Assembly (NCBI GenBank): GCA_027257055.1
Contig: JAPVLO010000519.1
Span: 434,001-498,000, forward strand
Direction of reading: 5' to 3'
Length of the DNA stretch: 64,000 nt
DNA from: Cephalopachus bancanus
Lineage: Eukaryota; Chordata; Mammalia; Primates; Tarsiidae
Shown here: one piece after another, positions 1 to 11,250 of the stretch
Layout of the letters: each line of letters starts with the position of its first letter
Position numbering within the stretch: the first letter of the stretch is position 1
Translations under genes and position numbers: made by a program
Notes under the pieces: generated by a model
Told to the model about the DNA's origin: nothing
What the model saw: only the letters and a program-made list of their open reading frames with translations
The model's database searches: none

Positions 1-180
1 AATTGCTTTGACCTAGTCATTTTTGTTCTTTGTGAGAAACAAAAAACAAGATTGTATTTAGTTGGGCTAATGCCTTATAATCCACAAGCAAGTAGCAAGG
101 AAGGCTTGGTTGAAGTTTATGGTGTCCTATAAGGAGAGTCTCTACCTCTCAGCAAACTAAAGTCTAATTCTGGGGATTTC

Positions 181-474
181 TTTTTTCTTTTTTTTTTTTG
201 AGTAGGAGTCTCACTCTGTCACCCAGACTGGAGTGCAGTGGCCGCTTCCAGCCACCGCAGCCTCAACCTGCTGGGCTCCGGCGATCCTTCTGCCTCAGCC
301 TTCTGAGTAGCCGGAATTACAGGCATGCGCTACCACGCCCAGCTGATTTTTTTATTTATTGTAGAGATGAGATCTCGCTGCCCAGACGGGTCTCGAACCC
401 GCGGGCTCAGGCAATCCACTCACCTCAGCCTCCCAAAGGCGTGGGATTACAGGCTGAGCCACCGAGCCCGGCTC
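181..474 (-). mobile_element. Lineage-specific dimeric Alu SINE
   Basis: Reads on the minus strand from GCCGGGCTCGG-type 5' end (right side) to a T-rich tail at 181-199. Both 7SL-derived arms are present. Target-site duplication: 'tggggatttc' at 171-180 and 479-488 (14 bp if one mismatch is allowed). The B-box region at about 390-410 keeps the T-arm-like inverted repeat with one wobble. An Alu is a non-autonomous Pol III transcript mobilised by L1 ORF2p. The diagnostic bases differ from human AluS/Y and from lemur Alus as I remember them; tarsier-type is inferred. Confidence 0.93.
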
Positions 475-708
475 ATTATGGGGATTTCATAGTCTCTGGC
501 AACCATGGTAAGAGAACTTGGGATAATGTTGCATGTAAAGAAGGCAGAAGAGATAAACAGGACCAGGTTTTGAGGGGATCTTAGCAATTTATCATTGCTG
601 AGGAATGTCATAGCATGCACATGACCTTTTTATACAAAGTTACCTCGCCTATATGAAATGTCACTCAAATGTTGTCATGGATACTGACAAATTAAAAAAC
701 AATTCTAC

Positions 709-901
709 TGTAAGAAAAGGATTGGCAGTAGCAGGACACTGCCAGTGGAGGGGAGGGAGACACATAACATAAATAAGGCTAACTGATCTCAAACCAGGTG
801 AAGTGGGGACCAAAGAGGGGACCAAACTTTAACAGTATGATGACCATGTATGTACCTAATCCTGAATTTTACTCCACATCTTTAAAATAAAAATAAAATA
901 A
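709..901 (+). mobile_element. L1-0: 5'-truncated L1 3'UTR stub
   Basis: The segment matches the 3'UTR of the younger L1s in this window (compare 13881-14070): the 'taagaaaaggattggcagta' start, the purine-rich tract, 'cctaatcctgaatttt' and the 'ccacatctttaaaataaa' end with an A-rich tail. Only about 190 bp of the 3' end was inserted. A perfect 7-bp stem hairpin lies at 723-744. The tail was later the landing site of L1-A: the 17-mer 'taaaataaaaataaaat' recurs at 883-899 and 14071-14087. Confidence 0.85.
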
Positions 902-2456
902 AGTAGGATTTCTGGCAGGATGGCAATGAAACAGGTAGGACTGTGAAAGTCTCTGCAAAAGCGAGTCTCCATAAACACTCTCTGCATAAGTGGGTGTGTG
1001 TTGGTGGGTGACTGAAAGTCTGTCTGGAGGGAGACTCAGGCTCATCCACCTGGAGATCTCCTCAAGAGGTGACTGCAACTCTCCACTGTCCTGAGATTGG
1101 AGCCCCCTGGCGCCCAGGATTGTCTGCTGTTCTTGGGACTCTCTTGAGAAGAGGTAGTGGAAAACAGATGATCCTTACCACATGGCACCTGACCCACACC
1201 ATCACCTGTGACTGCAAAGTGGTAGGAGCCTGAATATCAGTGGAGAAAGCAAGTCATGGAAATCTGGAAAGGAGCCCCTGCCACCAGTGAGGAAATGCTG
1301 ACCAGTGCCATTTTCTCTGTCCCAGGACCAGGCAGAGACATGTATTGCCCCACTCAGCCTCCAAGCTGGGACCTAGAGGTTATCTCTTCATCAAACTCAG
1401 AGAGACAGCTGCCCCTCCCCCATATTGGAACACAGAAACATCAGACCAGAGTGGGAGACTTGACAGCAGTGGCAGCAAGCTGGGTGAATACAGATCTGAT
1501 CTACCCTCCTCCCACAGTAGTCCATGGGGTATCTGACCCATGCTGAGAGCAACCCTATCAGCCCGTTCTGAGAGTAGAGGGGAGGCGCCAGAGACGAGAG
1601 TCACTCTTTAATGCAGCAGCAGCAACTGAAAGGAAGTTGGAGTTACATGAATGACCACAGAGTGAGTTTTGCTTTTTGGGAATTTTTTGGGGGGGGTGGT
1701 TGCTTGTTTTTTTGTTTGTAAATTTTTAGCTTTTTTTTCTCTGCTCTTGTCCTCTTTGTTTTTGATTACATTTTCGTGCTTGCTTTGTTTCTGTTATTTG
1801 AGTGCTGTTATTTTTGGATTTTCTATTAGTGTATGGGGTACTTTTTAGGGAGAGTACATTAGGGGGATTTTTGTTGGTTTGTGTCTTTATGTGATGGTCT
1901 GTATGTTTTTTAAAAAAATCTTTTCTGTCTTTGTTTCTCTGTTTATTTGTTAGTTGATATGACTGTTTTTTCTCTTCTTCTCTTTCTCCATCTCCCTTTT
2001 GTCTTCCTCCTTCCTTTTTCCATTATTTTCCTTTTTCTTACCTCATTTTGCTTTCAGGGAACAAACATATGCCCCCACTGCATGGACAGATTGTAAAGTG
2101 GTAGGGAGTGGGTTACAGGGGGCCCACATACCTGTCAGAAGATACTAAGATCTGCAGATAGTTCCTGAATCATGCTACCCCCTCAATTAAATCTCAAAAC
2201 AGCAAAAAGTAGGGCCCTCACCCCCAGTCCAGCTTCAAAATTGAACAAAGCTAGAGCATCTACATAAGAAAGAATAGGAGATTGAGTAAACAGAAATAAA
2301 AGCTACCCCCATCAGTGAATGACAGAATTAAAGAAGAGGTAAAAAAAAAGGGGGGAAGGGGGAAGGAAAACCTACACAAATGAAAAAAACCAAAGGAAGA
2401 ATATAGGTCTCACACAGATCCCTGGGAGATCAGTTACTGAGAATACAGACTTTGGA
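902..2456 (+). promoter_or_regulatory. L1-A 5'UTR / internal Pol II promoter region
   Basis: About 1.55 kb precedes ORF1. It opens with 'ggcaggatggc', a decayed form of the YY1 site found at the start of L1 5'UTRs. The T-rich part at 1680-2040 and the A/G-rich part at 2160-2440 align by eye with L1-B 5700-6460. In L1 this region holds the internal promoter; whether any activity remains cannot be told from sequence. Confidence 0.75.
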
Positions 2457-3340
2457 ATGCAAACAATGAAGAGCCCCCAAAATGACTGGTCTCAAACCAC
2501 AAACCCAGATATCAAGACAATAATAGAGAGAACAAATAGAATTGAAGAGAAACAAAAGGAAAGAATGAAGGAGTTGATAACTGATATAACAGTAATAAAG
2601 AATACAATGAATGAAATAAATAAGAAACTGAAAAGCATGGAAAGCAGAATTAATCAAGCAGAAGAAAGAATCTCAGACCTTGAAAATCAAAATCTCAGAG
2701 CTTGAACTAATCCAAACTGTTAAAAACAGAAAATAAGCTTAAAAAGACAGGACAAAATCTCCAAGAGATGAACGATTATTTCAAGAGGCCAAACCTAAGA
2801 TTAATTGAAATCCCTGAGGCAGATAGAGAGACAGAAACCACCCTGGAACAAACACTCCATGAAATTAGCCAAGAATACTTCCCTCATCTCATCAATGACA
2901 TGACCATTCAAACACAAGTGATTCAGAAATCCCTGCAAGACAACAAAGAGAAGACCAACTCCTAGACACATAGTAATTTGCCTATATGAAGTAGGTATAA
3001 AAGACAAAATCCTAAAGCAAACAAGAGAGAAAGGTCAGGCTACCTACTGGGTAAGACCAGTCAGAATAGCAGCAGACTTATCTACAAAAACACTTCAGGC
3101 TAGGACAGCTTGCAGCCCAATCTTCAAAGTTCTCAAAGATAAACAATTTCAACCAAGAATTACCTACCCAGCTAAGCTAAGTTTCATCAGTGATGGAGGA
3201 TAAAATCCTTCCCAGACATTAAATCCCTGACTTAACACTGCCTCCAGACCAGCTTTACAAGAAATACTTAAGAAAGTATTAAACACAGAAGAAAGGAAAA
3301 AAAAGAATGACAATGTCCTCCCCAAGAATGCAGGATAAAG
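2457..3340 (+). pseudogene. L1-A ORF1 (ORF1p) remnant
   Basis: L1 ORF1p is a trimeric RNA-binding chaperone that coats L1 RNA. Here 2457-2705 reads as the short N-terminus plus coiled coil (heptad-like repeats, 'MESRINQAEERISDLENQ'). After a stop and frame change, 2768-2965 is the RRM, beginning 'FKRPNLRLIEIPEADRE'. Past another stop at 2963-2965 the C-terminal domain follows to about 3340 ('RIAADLSTKTLQAR', 'ITYPAKLSFISDG'). At least one frameshift and several stops make it non-functional. It matches L1-B ORF1 (6460-7359) throughout. Confidence 0.88.
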
Positions 3341-4489
3341 ACTGAAAACACACATGAATCAACCCAAAAAGCAAAAGAAAGACAACAAACAAATAAACAA
3401 ATGACTACAACAACAACAAACTCTATAAGAACCTCATGACAGGGAAAAACTCTCACATCTCAATAATTAGCCTGAATGTGAATGGACTAAATGCACCACT
3501 GAAAAGACACAGAATGGCAGAATAGATAAAATAACCTGAGGCACAATATATTATCTCAAAGAGACTCATCTCATCAGAAAAAGCACTCACATACTCAAAG
3601 AAGGAGGATGGAAAACAAAATTTCAGGTGAATGGAACACAAAAGAAATCAGAAGTCATGATCTTAATATCAGACAAAATATCCTTTTAACTATCAAAAAT
3701 TAATAAATGGCTCAATCTATCAACAAGAAATATTCATCCTAAACATATATGCACCCAACATAGGAACACCAACTTTTGTAAAGCAACGTCTAGGTAAACT
3801 CTAAAAAGATACTGACTCTAACATTATCATAGCTGGGGACTTAAATACCCCACTCAGAACATCAAGACAAAAAATCAGCAAGGAGATCTGGAGCCTCAAT
3901 ATCATGCTTGACCAAAAGGAGTTATTTGATACCTACAGAACACTCCATCCAACAACCTTGATATACATTCTACTCATCACCACATAAAACATACTCTAAG
4001 ATCAAACAAATCCCCAGCTATAAATCAAGCATAAACACATTCTGTAAGAGTGAAATTCTGCCATGCACCTTCTCAGACCACAATGGAATAAAAATAAATA
4101 TCAACACCAACAAAGTTCCCCCAAAACCCACAAAGACATGGACACTAAATAGCATGATGCTAAACAACTCCTGGGTCAACATGGAAATCAAAACAGAGAT
4201 TAAAAGATACCTGGAGACAAATGAAAATGAAGAAACATCTTACCAAAACCTCTGGGATGCCATGAAAGTAGTATTAACAGGCAAATTCATATCTCTACAA
4301 ACACACATCAAAAAAATGGAAAGATCACAAGTTAACAGCCTAACAAATCACCTAAGGGAGCTGGAAAAGCAAGAACACAAAAACCCTAACTTCAACAGAA
4401 GAATCCAGATCACCAAAAAGAAATCCCAAATTTGGGACATAGAACACAAAAATGTAATTCAAAAAAATCAATGAAACGAAAAACTGGTT

Positions 4490-4555
4490 CCAGCCTGGAT
4501 GACAGAGTGAGACTCCAACTCAAAAAAACAAACCCAAACAAAACAAAATGAAAGA
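4490..4555 (+). mobile_element. Alu 3'-end fragment inside L1-A ORF2
   Basis: 'ccagcctggatgacagagtg' followed by 'agactccaactcaaaaaaac' and an A-rich run matches the last 40 bases of an Alu plus tail. The L1-B equivalent (8500-8520) instead reads 'gctggttcttcaaaaggata'. L1 sequence resumes at about 4555 ('aataaataagactgatggac'). A severely 5'-truncated Alu insertion or a template switch would both explain it. I could not define a TSD. Confidence 0.7.
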
Positions 4556-4834
4556 ATAAATAAGACTGATGGACCCCCTAGCTAGACTGACCAAGAAAAA
4601 GAGAGAAAAAGTCCAAATAAACACAATCAGAAATGTAAAAGATCAAGTCACAACTGACTCCAAAAAATAAAGAGATTATCAGAGACTGCTATGTACACTT
4701 ATATAGAAACAAATTAAAGGAAACCTAAAGGAAATGGAGGAATTTCTGACATTACATAACCTCCACAAGTCGAAACGAGAAGAAATCGAGACCCTAAATA
4801 GACCAATAACAACACAGGAAATTGATAATGTCAC

Positions 4835-4847
4835 AAGAAAACTACTT
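4835..4847 (+). repeat. TSD of L1-B (left copy)
   Basis: 'aagaaaactactt' here is repeated at 11490-11502, directly after the A-rich tail of L1-B. The target strand is T-rich, as expected for the L1 endonuclease. Joining the two sides restores the L1 ORF2 text seen in L1-B at about 8795-8830. Confidence 0.88.
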
Positions 4848-4990
4848 ACCGGGGGTTCCAGTCCTCCTCATGGAGCCATGGATGAGTTCGTGCTTCTCCG
4901 GTACCAGTTGGGGGCTGGATACTGAGTATAGAACTATTGTGGCTGCCATTAGATGTTTCAAGATTGGTCACTAGCATGCTTTAGAAGTTA
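4848..4990 (+). other. Extra 143-nt leader at the 5' end of L1-B
   Basis: Lies between the TSD and the canonical L1 start ('gtggggacttccagcaagat', about 4991). It has no counterpart upstream of the same point in L1-A, where the 3' tail of L1-0 directly precedes the start. GC content is higher than the surroundings. It contains 'gttggggg' and 'ccatggatgagttcgtgc'. I recognise no known small RNA or repeat. It may be a 5' transduction, a template jump onto a cellular RNA, or an unrecognised 5'UTR extension. Confidence 0.6.
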
Positions 4991-6459
4991 GCAGTGGGGA
5001 CTTCCAGCAAGATGGCAACAGGGCAGCCTGATCCATGAAACCCTCTGCAAAGGAGAACGCAGAGGGTCTCTGGCTCTCTCGCCGGGGGCAGCGAATTCCA
5101 ACATTGGAAGCCTGCTCTTCACACAGACCTCGGCCGTGGCCACTGCTGGGGTATCCCAGAGGTCTGGACAACCACTGCAGCCATGGACACAGCAACTGCT
5201 GCCCTGCTGCGGCCTCCGTGGCAACCATAGCACATTGCACCACCAATGCCTGAGGCAATCCACGACTTCAGTCCTTGAAGCCCCTGCAGGCAAGATCTGC
5301 TGGGATCGCTGCCACCTCTGCTGCCATACTGACATCCTGCAGGCTGTGGATCTCCTCCCGTGTGCCCTGAGGCAGGCTCCCATCTCTGGCCTATGCCCGA
5401 CTCCTGTCCGGCTCCACCCTCTCTGGGGCGAGCAACTGAGATAGCACCACCTGCTGGCGTTTCAAGGTAACAACACCAAAATGAGAGAAACAAGCTTGAA
5501 AAACAGACACAGGCCATATTTGAGTGGTGAATGGAGGGTGATCTGAATTGTCCTTCACAGCAGGTCAGGGGCAACCGACCCTAACTGCAAACTAATTTAC
5601 CAGCTTGAAAAGAAAGCTAGAAATCAGAGCTGAAAGGACATTGGACTTAAACGAAAAGTCTCAGAGTGTGCTCGATTGGTTCTGTTAGTTTAATGACTTA
5701 ATTCTATTCCTACTGTTTTCTTCCATTTTTTTTCTTTTCCTCTTCCTTTTCTTCTCTTTTCTCCTCTCTGTAAACCATATGTTTGTATAGAGGGACAGCA
5801 CACCAATAAGGTGGTTGGTTAGCTTGTATGTTAGCATAATTGTATGTTTTATTGGTTTTTGTATGGAAGTTGGTTGGTCTGTAGCCATGGTCTATTGTTT
5901 TTGTCTGTTTCAGTTTAGGTCTTTCTCTCCATTTGTTGGTACACTCATCTATTTCCCCCCTTACTCCTCTCTCTCTCCAACCCCCTCTTTCCCCCACTGT
6001 CTGCTAAATTCTCTTCCCTCTGCTAACCACATTTTACTTCAAGAAGTAAATCTACAGCCCCACTGCATGGACAGATTCCAAGGCAGTGGGAAATGGGTTT
6101 CAGAGTATCCATACACCTCTTAGCAAATACCAGGACCTGCAGATAGATCTTGAATCACTGCTCTCCCCTTAAGTAAATCTCAAAACTGCAAAAAGGACCA
6201 CCCCCAACCTACAATACAACTCCAAAATTGTACAAAGTAAGAAGACATACATAAAGAATACGAGATTGAACAAACAGAAGTAAAAGCAATCCCTCTACCC
6301 CTGAATAAAAGAATTAAAGAAGACGGTGATGTGGAGGGAAGGAAAAAGTAGGGAGGGGGAAAAACTGCACAAATGAAGAAAAACCAAAAGAAGAATATAG
6401 GTCTCACACAGACCCCTGGGAGATCACACACTGGGAAAACAGATTCCGGAACACAAACA
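4991..6459 (+). promoter_or_regulatory. L1-B 5'UTR / internal promoter region
   Basis: Starts with 'gtggggacttccagcaagat' then 'ggc', corresponding to the YY1-binding start of L1 promoters. The first 450 bp are GC- and CpG-richer than the rest, as is usual for an L1 promoter. A T-rich block lies at 5690-5990 and an A-rich lead-in to ORF1 at 6200-6459. Open frames here on both strands are short and unlike any protein I know; I treat them as noncoding. Confidence 0.78.
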
Positions 6460-7359
6460 ATGAAGAGCCCCAAGAATGAGTGGTCACATGCAACACCCAG
6501 ACATCAAGACATTAACAGAGAGAATTAAAAAAATTGAGGAGGGACAAGAGGAAAACAGGAAGGAGCTGATGTCAGAAATAACAGCAGTAAAGAATACTGT
6601 GATGGAAATAAATACCAAACAAATAAGCATGGAAAGCAGAATTAGCCAAGCAGAAGAAAGAATCTCAGAGCTCAAAGACCAAAATATAGAACTAACCCAA
6701 ACTATCAAAAGCATAGAAAAGAAACTCAAAAAGACAGAACAAATCCTTCAAGAGATGAATAACCACTTCAAGAGACCGAACCTAAGAGTAATTGGCCTTC
6801 CTGAGGCAGAGAGAGAAAAACAGAGGTCACACTGGAACAAACATTTCATTAAATCATTCAAGAAAACTTCGCTCATCTCATCAAGGATGAAAAAATTCAA
6901 ACACAAGAGATTCAGAGAACCCCTGCAAGTCAACAAATGAGAATACCAACTCCCAGACATATAATAATTTGCCTAAACAAAGTAGGTATAAAAGAAAATA
7001 TCCTAAAGGCTGCAAGAGAAAAAGGTCAGACTACCTACCAGGGAAGACCAATTAGAATAGCAGCAGATTTATCTACAGAAACCCTCCAGGCTAGAAGAGC
7101 TTGGAGCCCTATCTTCAAAGTTCTAAAAGATAAACATTTTCAACCAAGAATAACCTACCCAACCAAGCTAAGCTTCATCAGTGAGGGAGAATTGAAATCT
7201 TTCACAGATATCCAATTCCTAAGAACCTACGCTGACACCAGACCACCACTCCAAGAAACACTTAAGAAAGTATTGAACACAGAAGAAAAGGAAAAAAAGA
7301 ACAACATTCTTCACAAGAGTAAAGGCAAAAGATTAAAAACACACATGATCCAACTGTAA
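6460..7359 (+). pseudogene. L1-B ORF1 (ORF1p), nearly intact but frameshifted
   Basis: By comparison with L1-A the original start is the ATG at 6460; one base is missing near 6470, so the present frame opens at 6476. Coiled coil: roughly codons 15-95. RRM begins with 'NHFKRPNLRVIGLPEAE'. A frameshift near 6820 moves the reading to the frame that runs from before 6937 to the stop at 7357-7359. The C-terminal domain holds 'PTPRHIIICLNKVG', 'RIAADLSTETLQARRAW' and 'ITYPTKLSFISEGELKSF'. Restored length would be about 300 codons, against 338 in human. The missing part is at the N-terminal/coiled-coil end. Confidence 0.92.
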
Positions 7360-7414
7360 AACCAAAAGAAAGACAACACACAAACAGAAACAACAACAAC
7401 TCTGTAAGAACATT

Positions 7415-10400
7415 ATGATAGGAATCAACTCTCACATTTCAATAATTAGTTTGAATGTGAATGGACTAAATGCACCACTGAAAAGACATAGAATGGCAAA
7501 ATGAATAAAACATCACCAGGCAATAATCTACTGCCTTCAAGAGACTCATCTCACTAGAAAGGACACTCGCAGACTCAAAGTAAGAGTCTGTAAATTTTCA
7601 GATGAATGGAACACAAAAGAAAGGAGGAGTCACGATCTTAATCTCAGACAAAATACCCTTTAAGCTATCAAGAATTTTAAAAGATGCAGAAGGCCACTAC
7701 ATAATGATAAAAGGTTCAATCCATCAACAAGAAATATCCATCCTAAACATATATGCACCAAACATAGGAGCACCAACTTTCATAAAGCAGCTCCTAGGTA
7801 AACTAAAAAAAGATATTGACCCCAATACCATCATAGCTGGGGACTTTAATACCCCACTCACAACCCTAGACAGATCATCAGGACAAAAATCAGGAATGAG
7901 ATCCGAAACCTCAATGTGACTCTTGATCAAATGGACTTAATTGATACCTACAGAACCCTCCATCCTAAGACCACAGAATACACATTCTACTCATCACCAC
8001 ATGGAACGTACTCTAAGATCGACCACATACTTGGCCATAAGTCAAGCATAAGCAAATTTAAAAGGTCTGAAATTTTACCGTGCACCTTCTCGGACCACAG
8101 TGGAATAAAAATAAGCATTAACATCAACAAGGTTCCCCCAAAACCCACAAAGACATGGACACTAAACAGCATGATGCTAAACAACTCCTAGGTCAATGAT
8201 GAAATCAAAACAGAGATTAAAAGATACCTGGAAACTAATGAAAATAAAGAAACATCTTACTAAAGTCTCTGGGACGCCATGAAAGCTGTAGTAAGAGGGG
8301 AATTTATATCCCTACAAACGCACATGAAGAAAATGGAAGGATCACAAACTAACAGCCTAACAAGCCATGTAAGGAAGCTGGAAAAGCAAGATCACAAAAA
8401 GCCTAATTTCAGCAGAAGAATCCAGATCACCAAAATAAAAGTCCAAATCCAGGACATAGAAGACAAAAAGATAATACAAAAAAATCAATGAAACAAAAAG
8501 CTGGTTCTTCAAAAGGATAAACAAGATCGATGGCCCCCTAGCTAGACTGACCAAGAAAAAGACAGAAAAAGCCCAAATGAACACATTCAGAAACACAAAA
8601 GTTGAAGTCACATCTGATCCTGAAGAAATACAAAAGATCATTAGAGACTACTATGTACACTTGTATGGATACAAACTTGAAAACCTTTTGGAAATGGAGG
8701 ACTTTCTGTCATTACATGACCTGCCTTTGTTGAAACAAGAAGAAGTTGAGACCCTAAATAGACCAAAAACAATCAAGAAAATTGACTATGTAATAAGAAA
8801 ACTACCTACAAAAAAAAAAAGCCCTGGACCAGATGGCTTTCCAGCAGAATTCTACAAGACATTTAAGGAGGAGCTTATACCAATCCTACTGAAGGTATTC
8901 CAGGTGATTGAGAAAGTTGGAACTCTCCCCAAATCATTTTATGAAGCTAACATCACATTGATACCCAAGCCAGGTAAAGATCCAGCAAAGAAAGAGAACT
9001 ACAGGCAAATATCTTTGATGAACATAGATGCTAAAATTCTCAACAAGATCCTAGCAAACCACATTTAAGAACACATCTCAAAAATCACCCATCATGACCA
9101 AGTAGACTTCATCCCTGGGATGCAAGGCTTGTTCAACATTCGTAAAACCATAACTGTAATTGAATATGTCAACAGATGTCAAAACAAAAACCACATGATT
9201 ATATCATTAGACGCAGAAAAAGCTTTTGATAAAATCCAGCACCCCTTCTTGATAAAAACCTTCGAACAGCTAGGCATACAGGGAACATACCTCAAAATAG
9301 TAAAAGCCATCTACGAGAAACCCACAGACAGCATACTCCTAAATGGACAAAAACTGGAACCATTTCCCCTGAAAACGGGAACAAGACAAGGATGCCCACT
9401 CTCACCCGTCCTGTTCAATATAGTATTGGAAGTCCTGGCTTGAGCAATCAGAGAAGAGAAGGCAATCAGGGGTATTCAAATAGGAAAAGAAGAAGTCAAG
9501 CTATCTCTCTTTGCAGATGACATGATCATGTACCTTGAAAACCCAAGAGAATCTGTCAAAAACTTCCTTACACTGATAAAGGACTTTGGAAAAGTCTCAG
9601 GATATAAAATAAATGTGCAAAAGACAATCGCATTTCTTTACACCAATAATAAACAAACAGAACCCCAAATAAAAAGCACAATTCCATTCACAGTAGCCAC
9701 AAAAAAATGAAATACCTTGGCATCTTCCTAACCAGAAACGTGAAAGACCTTTACGATGAAAACTACAAAACTCTGCTCAAAGAAATCAAAGATGACACAG
9801 ACAAGTGGAAATATATCCCATGCTCATGGATTGGAAGAATCAACATTGTGAAGATGTCCATCTTACATAAGGCAATCTACAGATTTAATGCAATGCACAT
9901 CAAATTACCAGCAACATTCTTCTCAGACCTAGAAAAAACAACACAGGAATTCATATGGAAACACAAATGACCAAGAATAGTCAGAACAATCCTCAGCAAA
10001 AAAAAAAAAACAAAACAAACAAAGCGAGTGGTATCACATTGTCAGACTTCAAACTTTACTATAAAGCTACAATAATCAAAACAGCTTGGTATTGGTACAG
10101 AAACAGGCATATAGATCAATGGAATAGAATTGAGATTCTTGAAGCAAAACCTCAATTTCTCAACCAACTCATCTTCGACAAAGCCTCCACCACCCACCAC
10201 TGGGGAGAGGAGAACATATTCAGTAAATAGTGCTGGGAAAACTGGCTGACCACATGCAGAAGATTGAAACAGGACCCTTATCTATCCCCATACACAAAAA
10301 TTAACTCAAAATGGATCAGAGACCTAAATGAAAACCCTCAAACCATAAAAACCCTTAGAAAATGAAGGACATACCCTCATGGAAATTGGAGCTGGCATCC

Positions 10401-11250
10401 AATTCCTGAACAAAACCAGAAACCCACAGGCCATAAGGGATAAGATAGACAAGTGGGACCTCATTAAACTGACAAGCTTCTGCAAAGTCAAAGAAACCAT
10501 CAAGAGAGCAGGGAGACAGCCTACAGATTGGGAAAAAGTATTTGCCAAGCCCAGGTCTGACGAATCCTTAACATCTTGAATCTACAAGGAACTCAAACGT
10601 ACTGAAAAGAAAAAAACAAATGATCCCATTATAAAATGGGCAAAAGATTTGAACAGACACTTCTCAAAGAAAGACATCTGAGCAGCCAACAAAAAACATG
10701 AAGAAATGTTCAACCTCACTAATCATCAGGGAGATGCAAATCAAAACCACATGGGGGAACCACCTAACTCCAGTCAGAATGGAAATTATCAAAAACCCTA
10801 AAAAATTAACAGTTGCTAGAGAGGGTGTGGTGAAAAGGGAACACTTCTACACTGTTGGTGGGAGTGCAAACTCGTACAAGCTCTGTGGAAAACAGTATGG
10901 CTATTCCTAAAACTCTAAATATTTACCTCCCATATGACCCCACAGTCTCCCTACTGGGAATATACCCTGAAGAACTCAAATCACTCTATAAGAAAGATAC
11001 CTGCACACATATGTTTATTGCAGCATTGTTCACAATAGCAAGAACCGGAACCAAACCCTGGTGTCCATCAAAAAGGACTGGATTAAAAAAGTGTGGTACA
11101 TATACACGATAGAATACTACGCAGTCATAAAAAAGAACAAAATCATGAATTTTGCAGCAACCTGGAGGGAAATAGGGTCTATAATATGAGTGACCTCTCA
11201 AGAAAGAAAGATCTGAGTATCACATGTTCTCACCATATAGTGGACCTTGA
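7415..11250 (+). pseudogene. L1-B ORF2 (endonuclease-reverse transcriptase), degraded
   Basis: Starts at ATG 7415, 55 nt after the ORF1 stop. A stop appears after about 30 codons ('aaatga', near 7500). Endonuclease: 'IIAGDFNTPLTTLDR' near 7830 and S-D-H at 8090-8098 with the catalytic histidine codon. RT: '[19 protein letters not shown]' near 8800-8860, '[20 protein letters not shown]' near 9380-9443, and the catalytic F-A-D-D at 9510-9521. C-terminal region: the cysteine-rich segment near 10800-10880 is disrupted. Segments change frame at about 7917, 8500, 9068, 9710, 9960 and 10300. About 1,275 codons in all, the family norm. Confidence 0.92.

Larger units (their letters stand above)
3436..4847 (+). 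pseudogene. L1-A ORF2, 5' half (endonuclease to start of RT)
   Basis: ORF2p is the L1 endonuclease/reverse transcriptase. The start is the ATG at 3436, in the same context as L1-B 7415. The endonuclease core is visible in translation but broken: 'IAGDLNTPLRT' region near 3830, the S-D-H-type motif near 4075, and a linker at 4154-4474. Stops appear early ('gaatag' near 3520). The segment at 4490-4545 ('ttccagcctggatgacagag') resembles an Alu 3' end rather than L1, so a small Alu tail fragment may be embedded there. The reading is cut at 4847 by the L1-B insertion. Confidence 0.85.

Noticed and set aside
198..584. 128-codon frame at the window start
   Set aside because: It is read through an antisense Alu; similar frames recur in the other Alu copies (18578, 36430, 61108).
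4848..4990. A snoRNA or other small RNA gene in the L1-B leader
   Set aside because: A box H-like 'atagaa' and C/D-like strings occur, but I could not draw convincing hairpins, a 3' ACA or a terminal stem, and recognised no family.
4988..5574. Long antisense frames (131-151 codons)
   Set aside because: They are antisense to the GC-rich start of the L1-B 5'UTR and show no domain; chance ORFs in a stop-poor region.
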